A stretch of 64,000 nucleotides of DNA, from the NCBI RefSeq assembly GCF_900114605.1, contig NZ_FOTP01000002.1, forward strand, positions 496,001 to 560,000, in the 5' to 3' direction. Origin of the DNA: Bradyrhizobium sp. NFR13. Lineage in GTDB: Bacteria > Pseudomonadota > Alphaproteobacteria > Rhizobiales > Xanthobacteraceae. The notes below the pieces were generated by a model that saw nothing but the letters and a program-made list of their open reading frames with translations, was not told where the DNA came from and searched no databases. This document shows positions 42,335 through 51,099 of this stretch, in pieces; positions within the stretch are counted from its first letter, which is position 1, and the number at the start of each line of letters is the position of its first letter. A program made the translations under genes and the position numbers.

Positions 42335-43830
42335 CGATTTCCAGAACGTCGGAAGCTCTTGATTTCCGATACGCTGCCGTCGCGGAAGGTCAATTCGACC
42401 GAAACAAACTTCGTCGTCGCAGGGATCTTGATGTAGGGTTCGGCGCCAGATGGTGTCGCGATCGGGTCGTGCAGGTCGCAAGGCGGAAATTTCAGAACCT
42501 TGTCCGGCATGGCACTATCGATACCCACGCGGGCTTCGCGAATGGCACAGCGATACGACATCAGGTGCGTATAGTACATCAACGGCGTGTTGTAGCCGCC
42601 AAAAGCAAGCCAGCTCCCCGCCGTCATATCGAGAATCTTGCGCTGATCGCGAACCAGCGCAGCCTCCGGATCGAAGCGGATCGGAAACGGCCCCTGCATC
42701 TCGCCGTTCGCGTCGATGTAGCGCAGATAGATCGTCGCCGCCGCGGCATCGGCATCGAGCTGGATCGCCGGATTCGGCATCCGCTTGCGCGTACGCGGAT
42801 CGAGCGTGTCCATGAAGCCGGTCTCGCGGAAGCTACCCGCCTCGCCCATCCGCCAGGAGATTCCCAGCGTCGGATCGGCGATCGAGAACATCACGGTCCA
42901 GCCGCCATTGTGGCGCGAGAAGCTGGCGATCGGTGCATTCACCGCGTCATTGGCCGGCGGCAGTTGCGGAACGTTGACAGGGGGCAGCGCAGCGACCTGC
43001 TGCAGTGGTTCGGCCGGCCGCGCATCGGCCTGCTTGAGCGCTACACCGTTGAGAAAGACGTCATCGACCATCTGGTCGAAATACACCGGCACCTGACGGT
43101 GCTTCACAGTCTCTGCCATCTCGCTGACGGTCCGCCGGGTGCGCTGCGCGACCTGCACAAGGTTCAGCGATGGCTCCTGCAACTCCTTGATGAATGCGCG
43201 CGTGAAGACCGAATTCGGGTCGGTGTCGTTGTTCGACAAACGATCCAGCGCGGTCTGCCGCGGCCCGGCCGAGAAGATCGAAAACACGCCTTCCGGGAGC
43301 GTCGTCATCGGAGCGAGGCCACCGCTGCCGGCCACAGCGCGGGTGCCAGCGCGCTCGAACGGATTGTTGCGACAGGCGTCGAACACCAGAATCGACGTCC
43401 GCGCGCCCCGCATCTGGAGGCGCGTCACGATACGATCGGCGAGGATTGCGGAGTCGCGCACCAGTTCTTCCTGGCCCTCGGTGGCGGCAGGAACGTCCGT
43501 CGGCAGCAGGAAATTCTGGCCGGCAATCTCGAAGCCGTGACCAGCAAAAAAGAAAAAGGCCGTGTCGCCTTTTTCAATCGTCGAATCGAAAGCAAGCAAG
43601 GATTGACTGAAGGCCTGCCGGGTCTGGTTCTCGGCCACCATGACGCTAAAGCCGAGACCCTTGAGGGCATCGCCGATGCTGCGGGCATCGTTCACAGCCT
43701 TCTGCAGCTTCGGCACGTTGCGGTAGTCGTTGTTGCCGATCACCAGCGCCACGCGCTTCGCAGCAAAAGCTGGCGCCGCCGAAAGTGCTGCTGCCGCCAG
43801 CGCCGCCAGCAGGATCAAAAGCCGTCGCAT
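42331..43830 (-). CDS. exported caspase-like peptidase (C14 family)
   Basis: A 499-residue protein. The signal peptide MRRLLILLAALAAAALSAAP precedes a caspase-hemoglobinase domain (about residues 25-250): KRVALVIGNNDYRNVPKLQK is the standard opening, the catalytic His98 lies in FFAGHGFEI and Cys153 in DACRNNPF, both intact. The C-terminal 250 residues show no domain I recognise. Substrates of bacterial metacaspase-like proteins are mostly unknown. Export rules out a simple intracellular cell-death trigger. It is translationally coupled to an NTF2-like gene, and the 101-residue exported protein gene is divergent upstream. Confidence 0.9.
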   Translation of the reverse strand: MRRLLILLAALAAAALSAAPAFAAKRVALVIGNNDYRNVPKLQKAVNDARSIGDALKGLGFSVMVAENQTRQAFSQSLLAFDSTIEKGDTAFFFFAGHGFEIAGQNFLLPTDVPAATEGQEELVRDSAILADRIVTRLQMRGARTSILVFDACRNNPFERAGTRAVAGSGGLAPMTTLPEGVFSIFSAGPRQTALDRLSNNDTDPNSVFTRAFIKELQEPSLNLVQVAQRTRRTVSEMAETVKHRQVPVYFDQMVDDVFLNGVALKQADARPAEPLQQVAALPPVNVPQLPPANDAVNAPIASFSRHNGGWTVMFSIADPTLGISWRMGEAGSFRETGFMDTLDPRTRKRMPNPAIQLDADAAAATIYLRYIDANGEMQGPFPIRFDPEAALVRDQRKILDMTAGSWLAFGGYNTPLMYYTHLMSYRCAIREARVGIDSAMPDKVLKFPPCDLHDPIATPSGAEPYIKIPATTKFVSVELTFRDGSVSEIKSFRRSGNR

Positions 43831-44060
43831 TGTTCTATCCCCGCCCCGCCAGCGCATTTCTCTCTATGGTGGCTCGACCGCGTGATTGTCTGCCTTGGTC
43901 GAGGCAAAACGGCGGCCGGTTCAAACCGAGGTCTAGCCGGTACAGGTAATTTTGTCTTGACCACACAAGCAGATTATCTGCCCTCACATTGCGGCGCCGC
44001 CGCCACAAATTCTGCCTTAATCTCCATTAGCCCGAGCCAAATCAAAGTCAGGAGATCGAC

Positions 44061-44366
44061 GTGAAGTCACTGGTCCTCGCAGCCGCGCTGCTGCTTCCTA
44101 CCATCGCACTCGCCCAGGATGCAGCCCCCGCTCCTGCAGCCAAGGCTGCACCGGCCGCCAAACCAAAACACCCGCCGGTGTCCGCCAAACCGGCACAGAC
44201 CACGCCGGACGTGTTGGCCATCACCCAGATCATCGCTATTCGCCAGGTCGACCCGGCGACCTATGAGATCGACGCCCGCCTGCAGAGCGGTAGCGAGGTG
44301 CATCTGCGCATGAATGCGTTCGTGATGCAGAATCTCGGCATGCAGCTTGGCACCTACGGCAAGTGA
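44061..44366 (+). CDS. small exported alanine/proline-rich protein
   Basis: A 101-residue protein with a signal peptide (KSLVLAAALLLPTIALAQ), a low-complexity Ala/Pro/Lys linker (DAAPAPAAKAAPAAKPKHPP), then a compact C-terminal part of about 50 residues (DVLAITQIIAIRQVDPATYE, RLQSGSEVHLRMNAFVMQN). The start is GTG with a clear AGGAGATCGAC site. It is divergent from the caspase-like gene. I do not recognise the family. Confidence 0.75.
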   Translation: MKSLVLAAALLLPTIALAQDAAPAPAAKAAPAAKPKHPPVSAKPAQTTPDVLAITQIIAIRQVDPATYEIDARLQSGSEVHLRMNAFVMQNLGMQLGTYGK

Positions 44367-44767
44367 TCCAGCGCTGGTATCATCTCCTCGGATGCCAGCC
44401 GATAGGCCTGATTCGGTAAATTTGTACGGATATGCGCCGACCATCCATGGTCGGCGAGTGTCTCAACGAGTCGGCGACAGCGCGCTCGATCTCGCGATCT
44501 TGTGGATAAAGAATACAGGGCAAATCCTCGACATGTTTGCCCTGAACTATGCTAAGCGACATATCACAGGGTTCGGACGAGATCCGAGGAGCTAGCTAAT
44601 CAAATCGCTACTCCTGCTACAGGCAACCAACGTCAGGAAGCGCGCTTCAGGAACTTTGCGTTCCTCCGTAGCTTGGCGATTTGAGGATGGGATTTTTTAG
44701 ACTGTAAGATTTCAGGCAGTTTTAATCACCCGCCCGAAGCCTACTACGACTGGATACCTGACGACCA
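44367..44767. other. intergenic region before the TetR gene
   Basis: About 400 bases without a supported gene. It holds a perfect hairpin at 44435-44456 (CGCCGACC / GGTCGGCG, loop ATCCAT). A minus-strand frame at 44380-44562 contains DREIERAVADSLRHSP and DGRRISVQI, which resembles the start of a BON domain, but it has no ribosome site or rest of a domain; it could be a remnant. The 3' end should hold the TetR promoter. Confidence 0.5.
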
Positions 44768-45382
44768 ATGGCAAAGAAGATGATTACGCCCGGGCACGAT
44801 CTATTGCTCCGGGTCAACCAGGCGTTTCTCGACCACGGCTATGCCGGTCTATCGATGGTCGGTCTTGCGAGAGAGTGCGGCTTCACGCAGCGCGCGCTCT
44901 ATTACTATTTCAGCAACAAGGAAGAAGCGTTTCGCGCCGGGGTCGCCCATCGCAACGAGGTTGCGATCGCACAGGCGCTGGAAGCCGGCAAGAAGGTTCG
45001 CGAAAGCGGCGGCAGCGCGCTCGACATCATGGCCACGATCATTGATCTGCGCTACGGCGAGACCCGCCGCATGCTGACCTTCTCACCGCATACCGTCGAG
45101 CTCAATGCGGAAGCCTTTCGGCGCTGCCGCGATCTCATGATCGAGTCCGCGATCGCCTTCCAGGCCGAGCTGGAAAAGCTGATCATCGATTTCCACTACA
45201 GCAAGCTGCTGATCCTGACCGGCCGTTTTACGGCCGCACAGATCGCGCAGGCGCTGGCCGATGGCGGCCGGGCTGTCAATCAGGCGCTCCCTCCAATCGC
45301 AGCGAATGACTTCTCGGCGCGCTATCGGCAGACCTGCGAGATGATCTTGTATGGCTGCGCGGCAACGCCGACGCAGGTCTGA
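44768..45382 (+). CDS. TetR-family transcriptional regulator
   Basis: A 204-residue regulator with an N-terminal helix-turn-helix (about 10-57: AFLDHGYAGLSMVGLARECG, FTQRALYYYFSNKEEAF). The C-terminal ligand-binding helices show no known class. It lies 117 bases upstream of the MFS transporter gene in the same direction, so it may control that gene, but the separation means each may have its own promoter. Confidence 0.88.
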   Translation: MAKKMITPGHDLLLRVNQAFLDHGYAGLSMVGLARECGFTQRALYYYFSNKEEAFRAGVAHRNEVAIAQALEAGKKVRESGGSALDIMATIIDLRYGETRRMLTFSPHTVELNAEAFRRCRDLMIESAIAFQAELEKLIIDFHYSKLLILTGRFTAAQIAQALADGGRAVNQALPPIAANDFSARYRQTCEMILYGCAATPTQV

Positions 45383-45499
45383 GACGCAGCGGTTCGCCGC
45401 ACACCCTCCCCCTCGACTCATCGAGTTTCATCGACATATGGTCCGCGCGGGCTGCGGACGACGCGCATTGCGTTGCCGTTGTGAGATGCGGGGCTTCAG

Positions 45500-46876
45500 A
45501 TGAACGACCAGATGCGGACGCACGGGGCGCCGGATAGTGCTGCCGCGCTGACCATTGCGGCACGGCTCGATCGGCTGCCGGTCTCCCCGCTTCACCTCGG
45601 GATCTTCGCGCTCTGTGCCTTCGGCCTGTTCGCTGACATTGCCGAAGTGGCGCTCAGCAACGCCTTTTCCGGCATCTTCCTCGCACCGCCCTACAGTATC
45701 TCGCGCGGCGAACTCTCGCTGTTATTGGCCTCGGTCTTTGCCGGCGGCGCCGTTGGTGCGCCTGTGTTCGGCTGGGTTGCGGATCGCTATGGTCGGCAGA
45801 TCGCGCTGCAGAGCGCGCTCGCCGTCCTGGCGCTGAGCTCGCTTACTGTCGCAGCCAGTCGCGATGTCGCTACCATGACGGCATTCCGCTTCGTCTCCGG
45901 CCTCGCTATCGGCGGCTATCCGCCACTCACATCGGCCTATCTGTCGGACCTGCTGCCTCCCCGGCGCCGTGGTCTCTTGATGATGCTGTGCGGCGCGCTC
46001 GCCTTTCTCGGCGCACCGGCGATCATCCTGATGATCCGCTGGCTAACGCCGATCGCGCCATGGGGCATCGAGGGCTGGCGCTGGGCATTGATCTTCGGCA
46101 GCGCCTGCTCGACCTTGACGGCGCTGTTGTTCTTCCTGATGCCGGAATCGCCGCGTTGGCTCGCATCGATCGGACGCAACGCCGAGGCTGATGCCGCCTG
46201 CCGCCGCTTCGAGGCATCCGCTCGCCATCCGTCGCCGCTAGTGACCTCCGCTCCTGAAACCATAGCCGCGGGATCCAGCGGTTTCCGGGCACTCGCCCAC
46301 GACCCAACCAGCCTGCGCCGTACGGCGCTGCTTGCCGCGCTTTACGTGCTGGGCCCATGGGCCACGATCGGCTTCCCGCTGCTCAGCGCCGCCGTGATGG
46401 TGCAGAAGGGATTCCATGTCAGCGAGTCGCTGCTATTTGCCGGACTCACGATGTTCGGCCCGTCCGTCGGCATCGCTGCGGCCTCCGCCTTCGTCGATCG
46501 CATTCCCCGACGGTTGTCGCTGATCGCCTGCGCCACAGTGATGATTGCAACCGGCCTCACTTTCGCGATCAGCACGGTCCTGACACCGCTCATCGTTACC
46601 GGCATCGTGTTCAACCTCGCCAGCGCGGTCTACAGCGCCGTGCTCAGCCTCTATGCGGTCGAACTGCTGCCGACGCATCTGCGCGCCTCGGCCACCGCGG
46701 GCGCATGGGGGCTGGGCCGCGTCATATCGGCGCTTGTCCCCATTGCGTTGCTGCCGCTGCTTGGCAGCCATGGCGCAATTGCGATGTTCGCCGTGATCTC
46801 CACAGCGCTGCTGCTGAGCGGCGCGCTCATAGCCATTGCCGGCCCACCCGGCCGCGAACGCAGGCCCGTCGAATAA
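45500..46876 (+). CDS. MFS transporter (sugar/aromatic-acid type)
   Basis: A 458-residue inner-membrane permease with twelve predicted helices. The 2-3 loop motif is FGWVADRYGRQ, the GXLADRxGR signature of the major facilitator superfamily, and RFVSGLAIGGYPPLTSAYLS and SPRWLASIGR (after helix 6) are typical of the sugar and aromatic acid:H+ symporter branches. The substrate is unknown; control by the TetR gene upstream is possible. Confidence 0.9.
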   Translation: MNDQMRTHGAPDSAAALTIAARLDRLPVSPLHLGIFALCAFGLFADIAEVALSNAFSGIFLAPPYSISRGELSLLLASVFAGGAVGAPVFGWVADRYGRQIALQSALAVLALSSLTVAASRDVATMTAFRFVSGLAIGGYPPLTSAYLSDLLPPRRRGLLMMLCGALAFLGAPAIILMIRWLTPIAPWGIEGWRWALIFGSACSTLTALLFFLMPESPRWLASIGRNAEADAACRRFEASARHPSPLVTSAPETIAAGSSGFRALAHDPTSLRRTALLAALYVLGPWATIGFPLLSAAVMVQKGFHVSESLLFAGLTMFGPSVGIAAASAFVDRIPRRLSLIACATVMIATGLTFAISTVLTPLIVTGIVFNLASAVYSAVLSLYAVELLPTHLRASATAGAWGLGRVISALVPIALLPLLGSHGAIAMFAVISTALLLSGALIAIAGPPGRERRPVE

Positions 46877-46932
46877 TTGGGGGGCGCCGGCCGCGGTCAG
46901 CGACTTGCTGCGGTATCCCCCACGAAACCGGG

Positions 46933-46969
46933 GTTTTCGGCCCCAATTCTTCCCGAAAACATTAAGCTT
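46933..46969 (+). terminator. possible terminator after the MFS gene
   Basis: GTTTTCGG (46933-46940) pairs with CCGAAAAC (46953-46960), 12-base loop, then ATTAAGCTTTTT. An 8-bp stem with a T-run about 57 bases after the stop codon. Confidence 0.5.
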
Positions 46970-46995
46970 TTTGGGGTGTTCCAGGGTGTGGCGGA

Positions 46996-47023
46996 TTGAC
47001 TTTGGCCGATTCCGGCCTATGTT
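46996..47023 (+). promoter_or_regulatory. candidate promoter of the DEAD-box helicase gene
   Basis: TTGACT, 16 bases, TATGTT: a good -35 and a fair -10 box. Transcription from here would give a leader of about 200 bases before the start at 47234, as is common for cold-shock RNA helicases. The assignment is by eye only. Confidence 0.4.
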
Positions 47024-47233
47024 CCGGCTCGACGCGGCCCGGTATCGAAGCGCGATATCTTGAGTAAGCCGCCTGTCAGCGCCCAGCGATCTCCGTGCAT
47101 GTTTGCGTGCCGCTCCGGGGATAAGCGCTGCAGTACTCTCCGAGAATCCAAGCGGCGGTTTCCACCTGAGGCGTGATTCCGAACTGTGATCATCCGGATA
47201 CCGGATCAGATCATGCCCCCATACAGAGGCTCA

Positions 47234-48751
47234 ATGTCCTTCTCCAATCTCGGCCTGTCCGACAAGGTTCTCGCCGCCGTTGCGGCCACCGGTTACACTA
47301 ACCCAACCCCCATTCAGGAACAGGCGATTCCTCACGTGCTGGCGCGCAAAGACGTGCTCGGCATCGCCCAGACAGGCACCGGCAAAACCGCTGCCTTCGT
47401 TCTCCCGATGATGACGATGCTGGAAAAGGGCCGAGCCCGCGCCCGCATGCCCCGCACGCTCATTCTCGAACCGACCCGCGAACTGGCCGCACAGGTCAAA
47501 GAGCAATTCGACAAATACGGCGTCGGCCAGAAGCTCAACGTGGCGCTGCTGATCGGCGGCGTCTCGTTCGGTGATCAGGACAGCAAACTCACCCGCGGCG
47601 TCGATGTGTTGATCGCCACGCCGGGTCGCCTGCTCGACCATACCGAGCGCGGCGGACTGCTTCTCACCGGCGTCGAATTGCTGGTCATCGACGAAGCCGA
47701 CCGCATGCTGGACATGGGCTTCATCCCCGACATCGAACGCATCTGCAAGCTGGTGCCGTTCACCCGCCAGACGCTATTCTTCACGGCAACTATGCCGCCG
47801 GAAATTCGCCGGGTCACCGAGACCTTCCTGCACAACCCGGTGAAAATCGAAGTCTCCAAGCCGGCGTCGACCGCCGTCACCATCACCCAACAGCAGGTCA
47901 GCGTCGGCCGAGAGCCGCACGAGAAGCGCGAAGTGCTTCGCTCATTGATCCGCGAAGCTGCCGACCTCAAGAACGCAATCATCTTTTGTAACCGCAAGCG
48001 CGAGGTCGCGCTGCTCGCCAAGTCGCTGCAGAAGCATGGCTTCGCCGTCGGCGCCCTGCACGGCGATATGGAGCAGTCGGCTCGACTTGCCGCGCTCGAC
48101 CAGTTCCGCAAGGGCGAATTGCCGATCCTGGTGGCCTCCGACGTTGCCGCCCGCGGCCTCGATATTCCCGCCGTCAGCCACGTCTTCAACTTCGACGTCC
48201 CGCATCACTCCGACGACTACGTGCACCGCATCGGCCGTACCGGCCGCGCTGGTCGCCTCGGCACCGCCGTTTCGCTGGTGGCGCCCGCCGACCAGAAGTC
48301 GATGCTGGCCATCGAGAAGCTGATTGGCCAGGCTATTCCCAAGATCGAATCCAGCGTCGCCGTCTCCGAGCCTGTCGAAAGCGAAACCGCCGAGGCGCCG
48401 CGCCAGTCACGCAACCGCACCGGCAATCGCGAAGCCAATGCCGAGCATCCGCGCAGCAGCCGCGACGGTCATCGCAATGATCAGCCCCGCGAAGGCGGTC
48501 GCGAACGCAAGCCGCGCCGTGAGCGTGGTCCACGCCGTGAAGGTGGCCGTTCGGAAGGCGGCGAGCGCAGCCCGCAGCCGCAACCCGCGGAAGCCGCTTT
48601 CGCAGCACCGGTGGCAGCCGCTCCGCAGCCGCAGCGTCCGCCCTCGATCGGCCGTCCCGAAGCCCCGCGTCCGCGCCGTGAGGACAACGAGCCGGCGGAT
48701 CATTCGCACCTGCCGGCCTTCCTGTTGCGCCCGATCCGAGCACGCGCATAG
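47234..48751 (+). CDS. DEAD-box RNA helicase, RhlE type
   Basis: A 505-residue ATP-dependent RNA helicase. Motifs are in order: the Q motif (FSNLGLSDKVLAAVAATGY and PTPIQ), Walker A AQTGTGKT (45-52), LEPTRELAAQ, VIDEADRML, TAT (SAT variant), and HRIGRTGRAGR in the second RecA domain. After residue 390 the tail is rich in Arg, Pro and Ala, typical of RhlE members binding RNA non-specifically. Such helicases act in ribosome assembly and RNA decay in the cold. The start at 47234 lies 6 bases after CAGAGG. Confidence 0.94.
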   Translation: MSFSNLGLSDKVLAAVAATGYTNPTPIQEQAIPHVLARKDVLGIAQTGTGKTAAFVLPMMTMLEKGRARARMPRTLILEPTRELAAQVKEQFDKYGVGQKLNVALLIGGVSFGDQDSKLTRGVDVLIATPGRLLDHTERGGLLLTGVELLVIDEADRMLDMGFIPDIERICKLVPFTRQTLFFTATMPPEIRRVTETFLHNPVKIEVSKPASTAVTITQQQVSVGREPHEKREVLRSLIREAADLKNAIIFCNRKREVALLAKSLQKHGFAVGALHGDMEQSARLAALDQFRKGELPILVASDVAARGLDIPAVSHVFNFDVPHHSDDYVHRIGRTGRAGRLGTAVSLVAPADQKSMLAIEKLIGQAIPKIESSVAVSEPVESETAEAPRQSRNRTGNREANAEHPRSSRDGHRNDQPREGGRERKPRRERGPRREGGRSEGGERSPQPQPAEAAFAAPVAAAPQPQRPPSIGRPEAPRPRREDNEPADHSHLPAFLLRPIRARA

Positions 48752-48805
48752 GTAGTATAGCGCCGAGAGCATTTACTTGCCGTTCACTCTCGTCCCCTAA
48801 TCTAA

Positions 48806-49942
48806 ATGCGATATTTTTACCAAAATTGCATTTCAGAGGACGGCGTATACCCGCTGTCCGCGAGGGCACAGAACGTGACCGGCATCCTGGACGAACAAGA
48901 GCGGACTTTGGCATTTGCCGAAGTCGCGCTGGGACAAATCAGATCGTTGCGCCAGACGGCGATTCCGCGCAACTATGAGATCTGGTACGTCTACGCGACT
49001 GGTTACAATTCAGCGCTCAACAAGGTCATCAATGAGACGCTGGCACGCAATGGCCGCCTGACCGAGGCCGACCTCGACCAGATTCACGACACTTATCTTT
49101 CGCAGATTCGCACCACCGATCGCATCGATCAGGTTGGCGCCCGCGTCATCGGCGAAATCGACGACGTGATGGTGCTCATCACCGATGCGCTGGGCATGAC
49201 AACGAACTTCAATGCCAGCCTTGATGGTGCCAGCAAGGATTTGTCGCTCGCGCGCGATCCCGCTGCGGTGAAAACCGTGATCGAGAGTCTCGTCAAATCC
49301 ACCCGTGAAGTACACGACACGAACAAGGCGCTGGAAGAGCGGCTACTGTCCTCGAAGAGCGAGGTCTACACGCTGCAACAGAGCCTCGAGGCGATCCGCG
49401 CCGAGAGCCTGACCGATCCCCTCACCGCGCTCGGCAACCGCAAGTATTTCGACCGTGCGCTGATGGCAGCAATCGATACCGCGGTGAAACGCGGCGAACC
49501 GTTGTCGCTCCTGATGCTCGACATCGATCACTTCAAGTCATTCAACGACAATTACGGCCATCTCACCGGTGATCAGGTGCTGCGTCTTGTCGGCCAGTCA
49601 TTGAAGCAGACCATCAAGGGTCAGGATATCACCGCGCGCTATGGCGGCGAGGAATTCGCCGTGGTACTGCCAAACACACCGCTGCGTCAGGCACTCACCG
49701 TTGCCGATCATATCCGCCGCGCCGTGATGTCAAAGGAGCTGAAGAAAAAATCGACTGGCGAGATCCTGGGACGCGTCACGATTTCCGTCGGCGTCTCAAT
49801 GTTGCAGATCGGCGACGATATGGAATCGCTCATCGGCCGTGCCGACGCCTGTCTCTATGCTGCGAAGCGTAGCGGCCGCAACCGCGTGATCTGCGAAGTC
49901 GATCCGGAATATTCGGCGGAGCTGCAGTTTCAGGTGGCTTGA
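48806..49942 (+). CDS. diguanylate cyclase (GGDEF domain)
   Basis: A 378-residue soluble protein. The first 190 residues are helical with no known sensor domain (RNYEIWYVYATGYNSALNKV is a block found in a group of Bradyrhizobium-type cyclases). The C-terminal GGDEF domain begins TDPLTALGNRKYFD, has the active site as GGEEF (280-284), and the c-di-GMP product. The inhibitory I-site RxxD five residues before it reads KGQD (271-274), so allosteric feedback is probably weak. The start is uncertain: ATG 48806 has no good ribosome site, and GTG 48875 is possible. Confidence 0.9.
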   Translation: MRYFYQNCISEDGVYPLSARAQNVTGILDEQERTLAFAEVALGQIRSLRQTAIPRNYEIWYVYATGYNSALNKVINETLARNGRLTEADLDQIHDTYLSQIRTTDRIDQVGARVIGEIDDVMVLITDALGMTTNFNASLDGASKDLSLARDPAAVKTVIESLVKSTREVHDTNKALEERLLSSKSEVYTLQQSLEAIRAESLTDPLTALGNRKYFDRALMAAIDTAVKRGEPLSLLMLDIDHFKSFNDNYGHLTGDQVLRLVGQSLKQTIKGQDITARYGGEEFAVVLPNTPLRQALTVADHIRRAVMSKELKKKSTGEILGRVTISVGVSMLQIGDDMESLIGRADACLYAAKRSGRNRVICEVDPEYSAELQFQVA

Positions 49943-50003
49943 GCGCAGACCCGGAATGCAGGGCCGGTTAGGCGACCGACAGAGAATGGCGGAATATGCT
50001 GCG

Positions 50004-50450
50004 CTATTCCGCCCTAAGCTTCTTCTGGATTTTCTTCGCGGCCTTCTGGGCAGCCTTCTTTTTCGCCACGGTCTTCTTCACGACCTTCGCCTTCGTCGCT
50101 TTCTTCGTTGCCCGCTTCTTGCTTGCTTTTGCCAGCGACGCCCGGATCGCTGCGGCATGCGCGACCCTCGCCCATTCGGTAACTTCGTCGGGATCGTCGT
50201 AGAGCCGTTCCGGCAGCTGCCAGTACGATCCGATCATCCGCAGTTTGCCGCGCATCTCGTACTGAAAACACTTTGAGCCTTCGCTCTCGAAACGTGGGAT
50301 CGAGTTTTCATCCGCGCGCAGATAGACTGCGCCGCGCAGCACCAGCGCAAAGTTGATGCCATCGGCCGAAATGCCGAAGCCGGAAAACATCCGGCGGATC
50401 GTCACCGGGCCAAAGCCGGCAAACAGTTCACTGAGGAATTCGCGGTCCAT
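50004..50450 (-). CDS. TfoX N-terminal domain protein with a histone-H1-like basic tail
   Basis: A 148-residue protein. Residues 1-100 form a TfoX_N domain (FLSELFAGFGPVTIRRMFSG, RGAVYLRADENSIPRFESEG), as in the competence regulator TfoX/Sxy. The last 40 residues are almost only Lys, Ala and small residues (KASKKRATKKATKAKVVKKT, then AKKKAAQKAAKKIQKK), like bacterial histone-H1-like tails, so binding to DNA without sequence preference is likely. It is not known to act in competence. ATG 50450 is preferred over 50537 because the extension does not match the domain. Confidence 0.88.
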   Translation of the reverse strand: MDREFLSELFAGFGPVTIRRMFSGFGISADGINFALVLRGAVYLRADENSIPRFESEGSKCFQYEMRGKLRMIGSYWQLPERLYDDPDEVTEWARVAHAAAIRASLAKASKKRATKKATKAKVVKKTVAKKKAAQKAAKKIQKKLRAE

Positions 50451-50510
50451 TGACGAAGTGTAGGACGCGACGCGCGATTGCGGAAGCGGTCTGTCTGCGT
50501 CATCTCCCGA

Positions 50511-50599
50511 CGTCATGGCCAGGCTTGACCCGGCCATCCCGCCTCCTTCGCTTTCACCGAAGCCAGAAAAAGGATGCCCGGGACAGGCCCGGGCATGAC
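50511..50599. repeat. large bradyrhizobial-type palindromic repeat
   Basis: CGTCATGGCCAGGCTTGACC followed by CGGCCATCC on the left pairs with GGATGCCCGGGACAGGCCCG and GGCATGAC on the right, an imperfect inverted repeat of about 28 bases per arm. It is akin to the element at 30231-30300. It lies in the gap between the sufA-like gene and the TfoX gene. Confidence 0.7.
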
Positions 50600-50626
50600 A
50601 GCGCTTTAATTTAGGAAAGACAGCTC

Positions 50627-51037
50627 TCAGCCGTCGATCTTTGCCGGCGTCAATTGCACGGACTCACCACAGCCGCAGGCCGAGATCTGGTTCGGGTTGT
50701 TGAACACGAACTGGGCTTGCATCTTGTCAGTCTTGTAATCCATCTCGGTGCCGAGCAGGAACAGAACTGCTTTGGGATCGACCAGGATCTTCACACCCTT
50801 GTCCTCGACGATTTCGTCGGTCGGCTTGATGTCGTGGGCATATTCGACGGTGTAGGACTGGCCGGCGCAGCCGCCGTTCTTGATACCGACGCGCAGGCCA
50901 ACGATCTCGGAATCGGCGCGCTCCGTCAGTTGCCGGATCCGCGTCGCGGCAGCATCGGTCAGGCGCATCACCTGCGGACGGGGGCGCGGCTTCGGCTTGG
51001 CAGCCGGTATGGTCGGATTCGGTGTCATCTCAGTCAT
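50627..51037 (-). CDS. sufA: A-type Fe-S carrier protein (SufA/ErpA-like)
   Basis: A 136-residue A-type carrier that accepts an Fe-S cluster from SufBCD and passes it to target proteins. The three cluster ligands are at Cys57 (GGCAGQSY), Cys121 and Cys123 (ACGCGES), as required. About 20 extra N-terminal residues are proline and lysine rich (PAAKPKPRPRPQ), not a signal peptide. It is the last gene of the suf unit; its distance of 62 bases from sufT supports co-transcription. Confidence 0.93.
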   Translation of the reverse strand: MTEMTPNPTIPAAKPKPRPRPQVMRLTDAAATRIRQLTERADSEIVGLRVGIKNGGCAGQSYTVEYAHDIKPTDEIVEDKGVKILVDPKAVLFLLGTEMDYKTDKMQAQFVFNNPNQISACGCGESVQLTPAKIDG

Positions 51038-51099
51038 GTGTTCAGTCCCTTCGGCGGTTCAAGGCCGCCATCGGCGATATTGAGAACGAGACGCGATGC

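Noticed and set aside
44347-44595. 82-codon plus-strand frame after the exported protein gene
   Set aside because: It overlaps the end of that gene, has no ribosome site and crosses a strong hairpin; no family resemblance.
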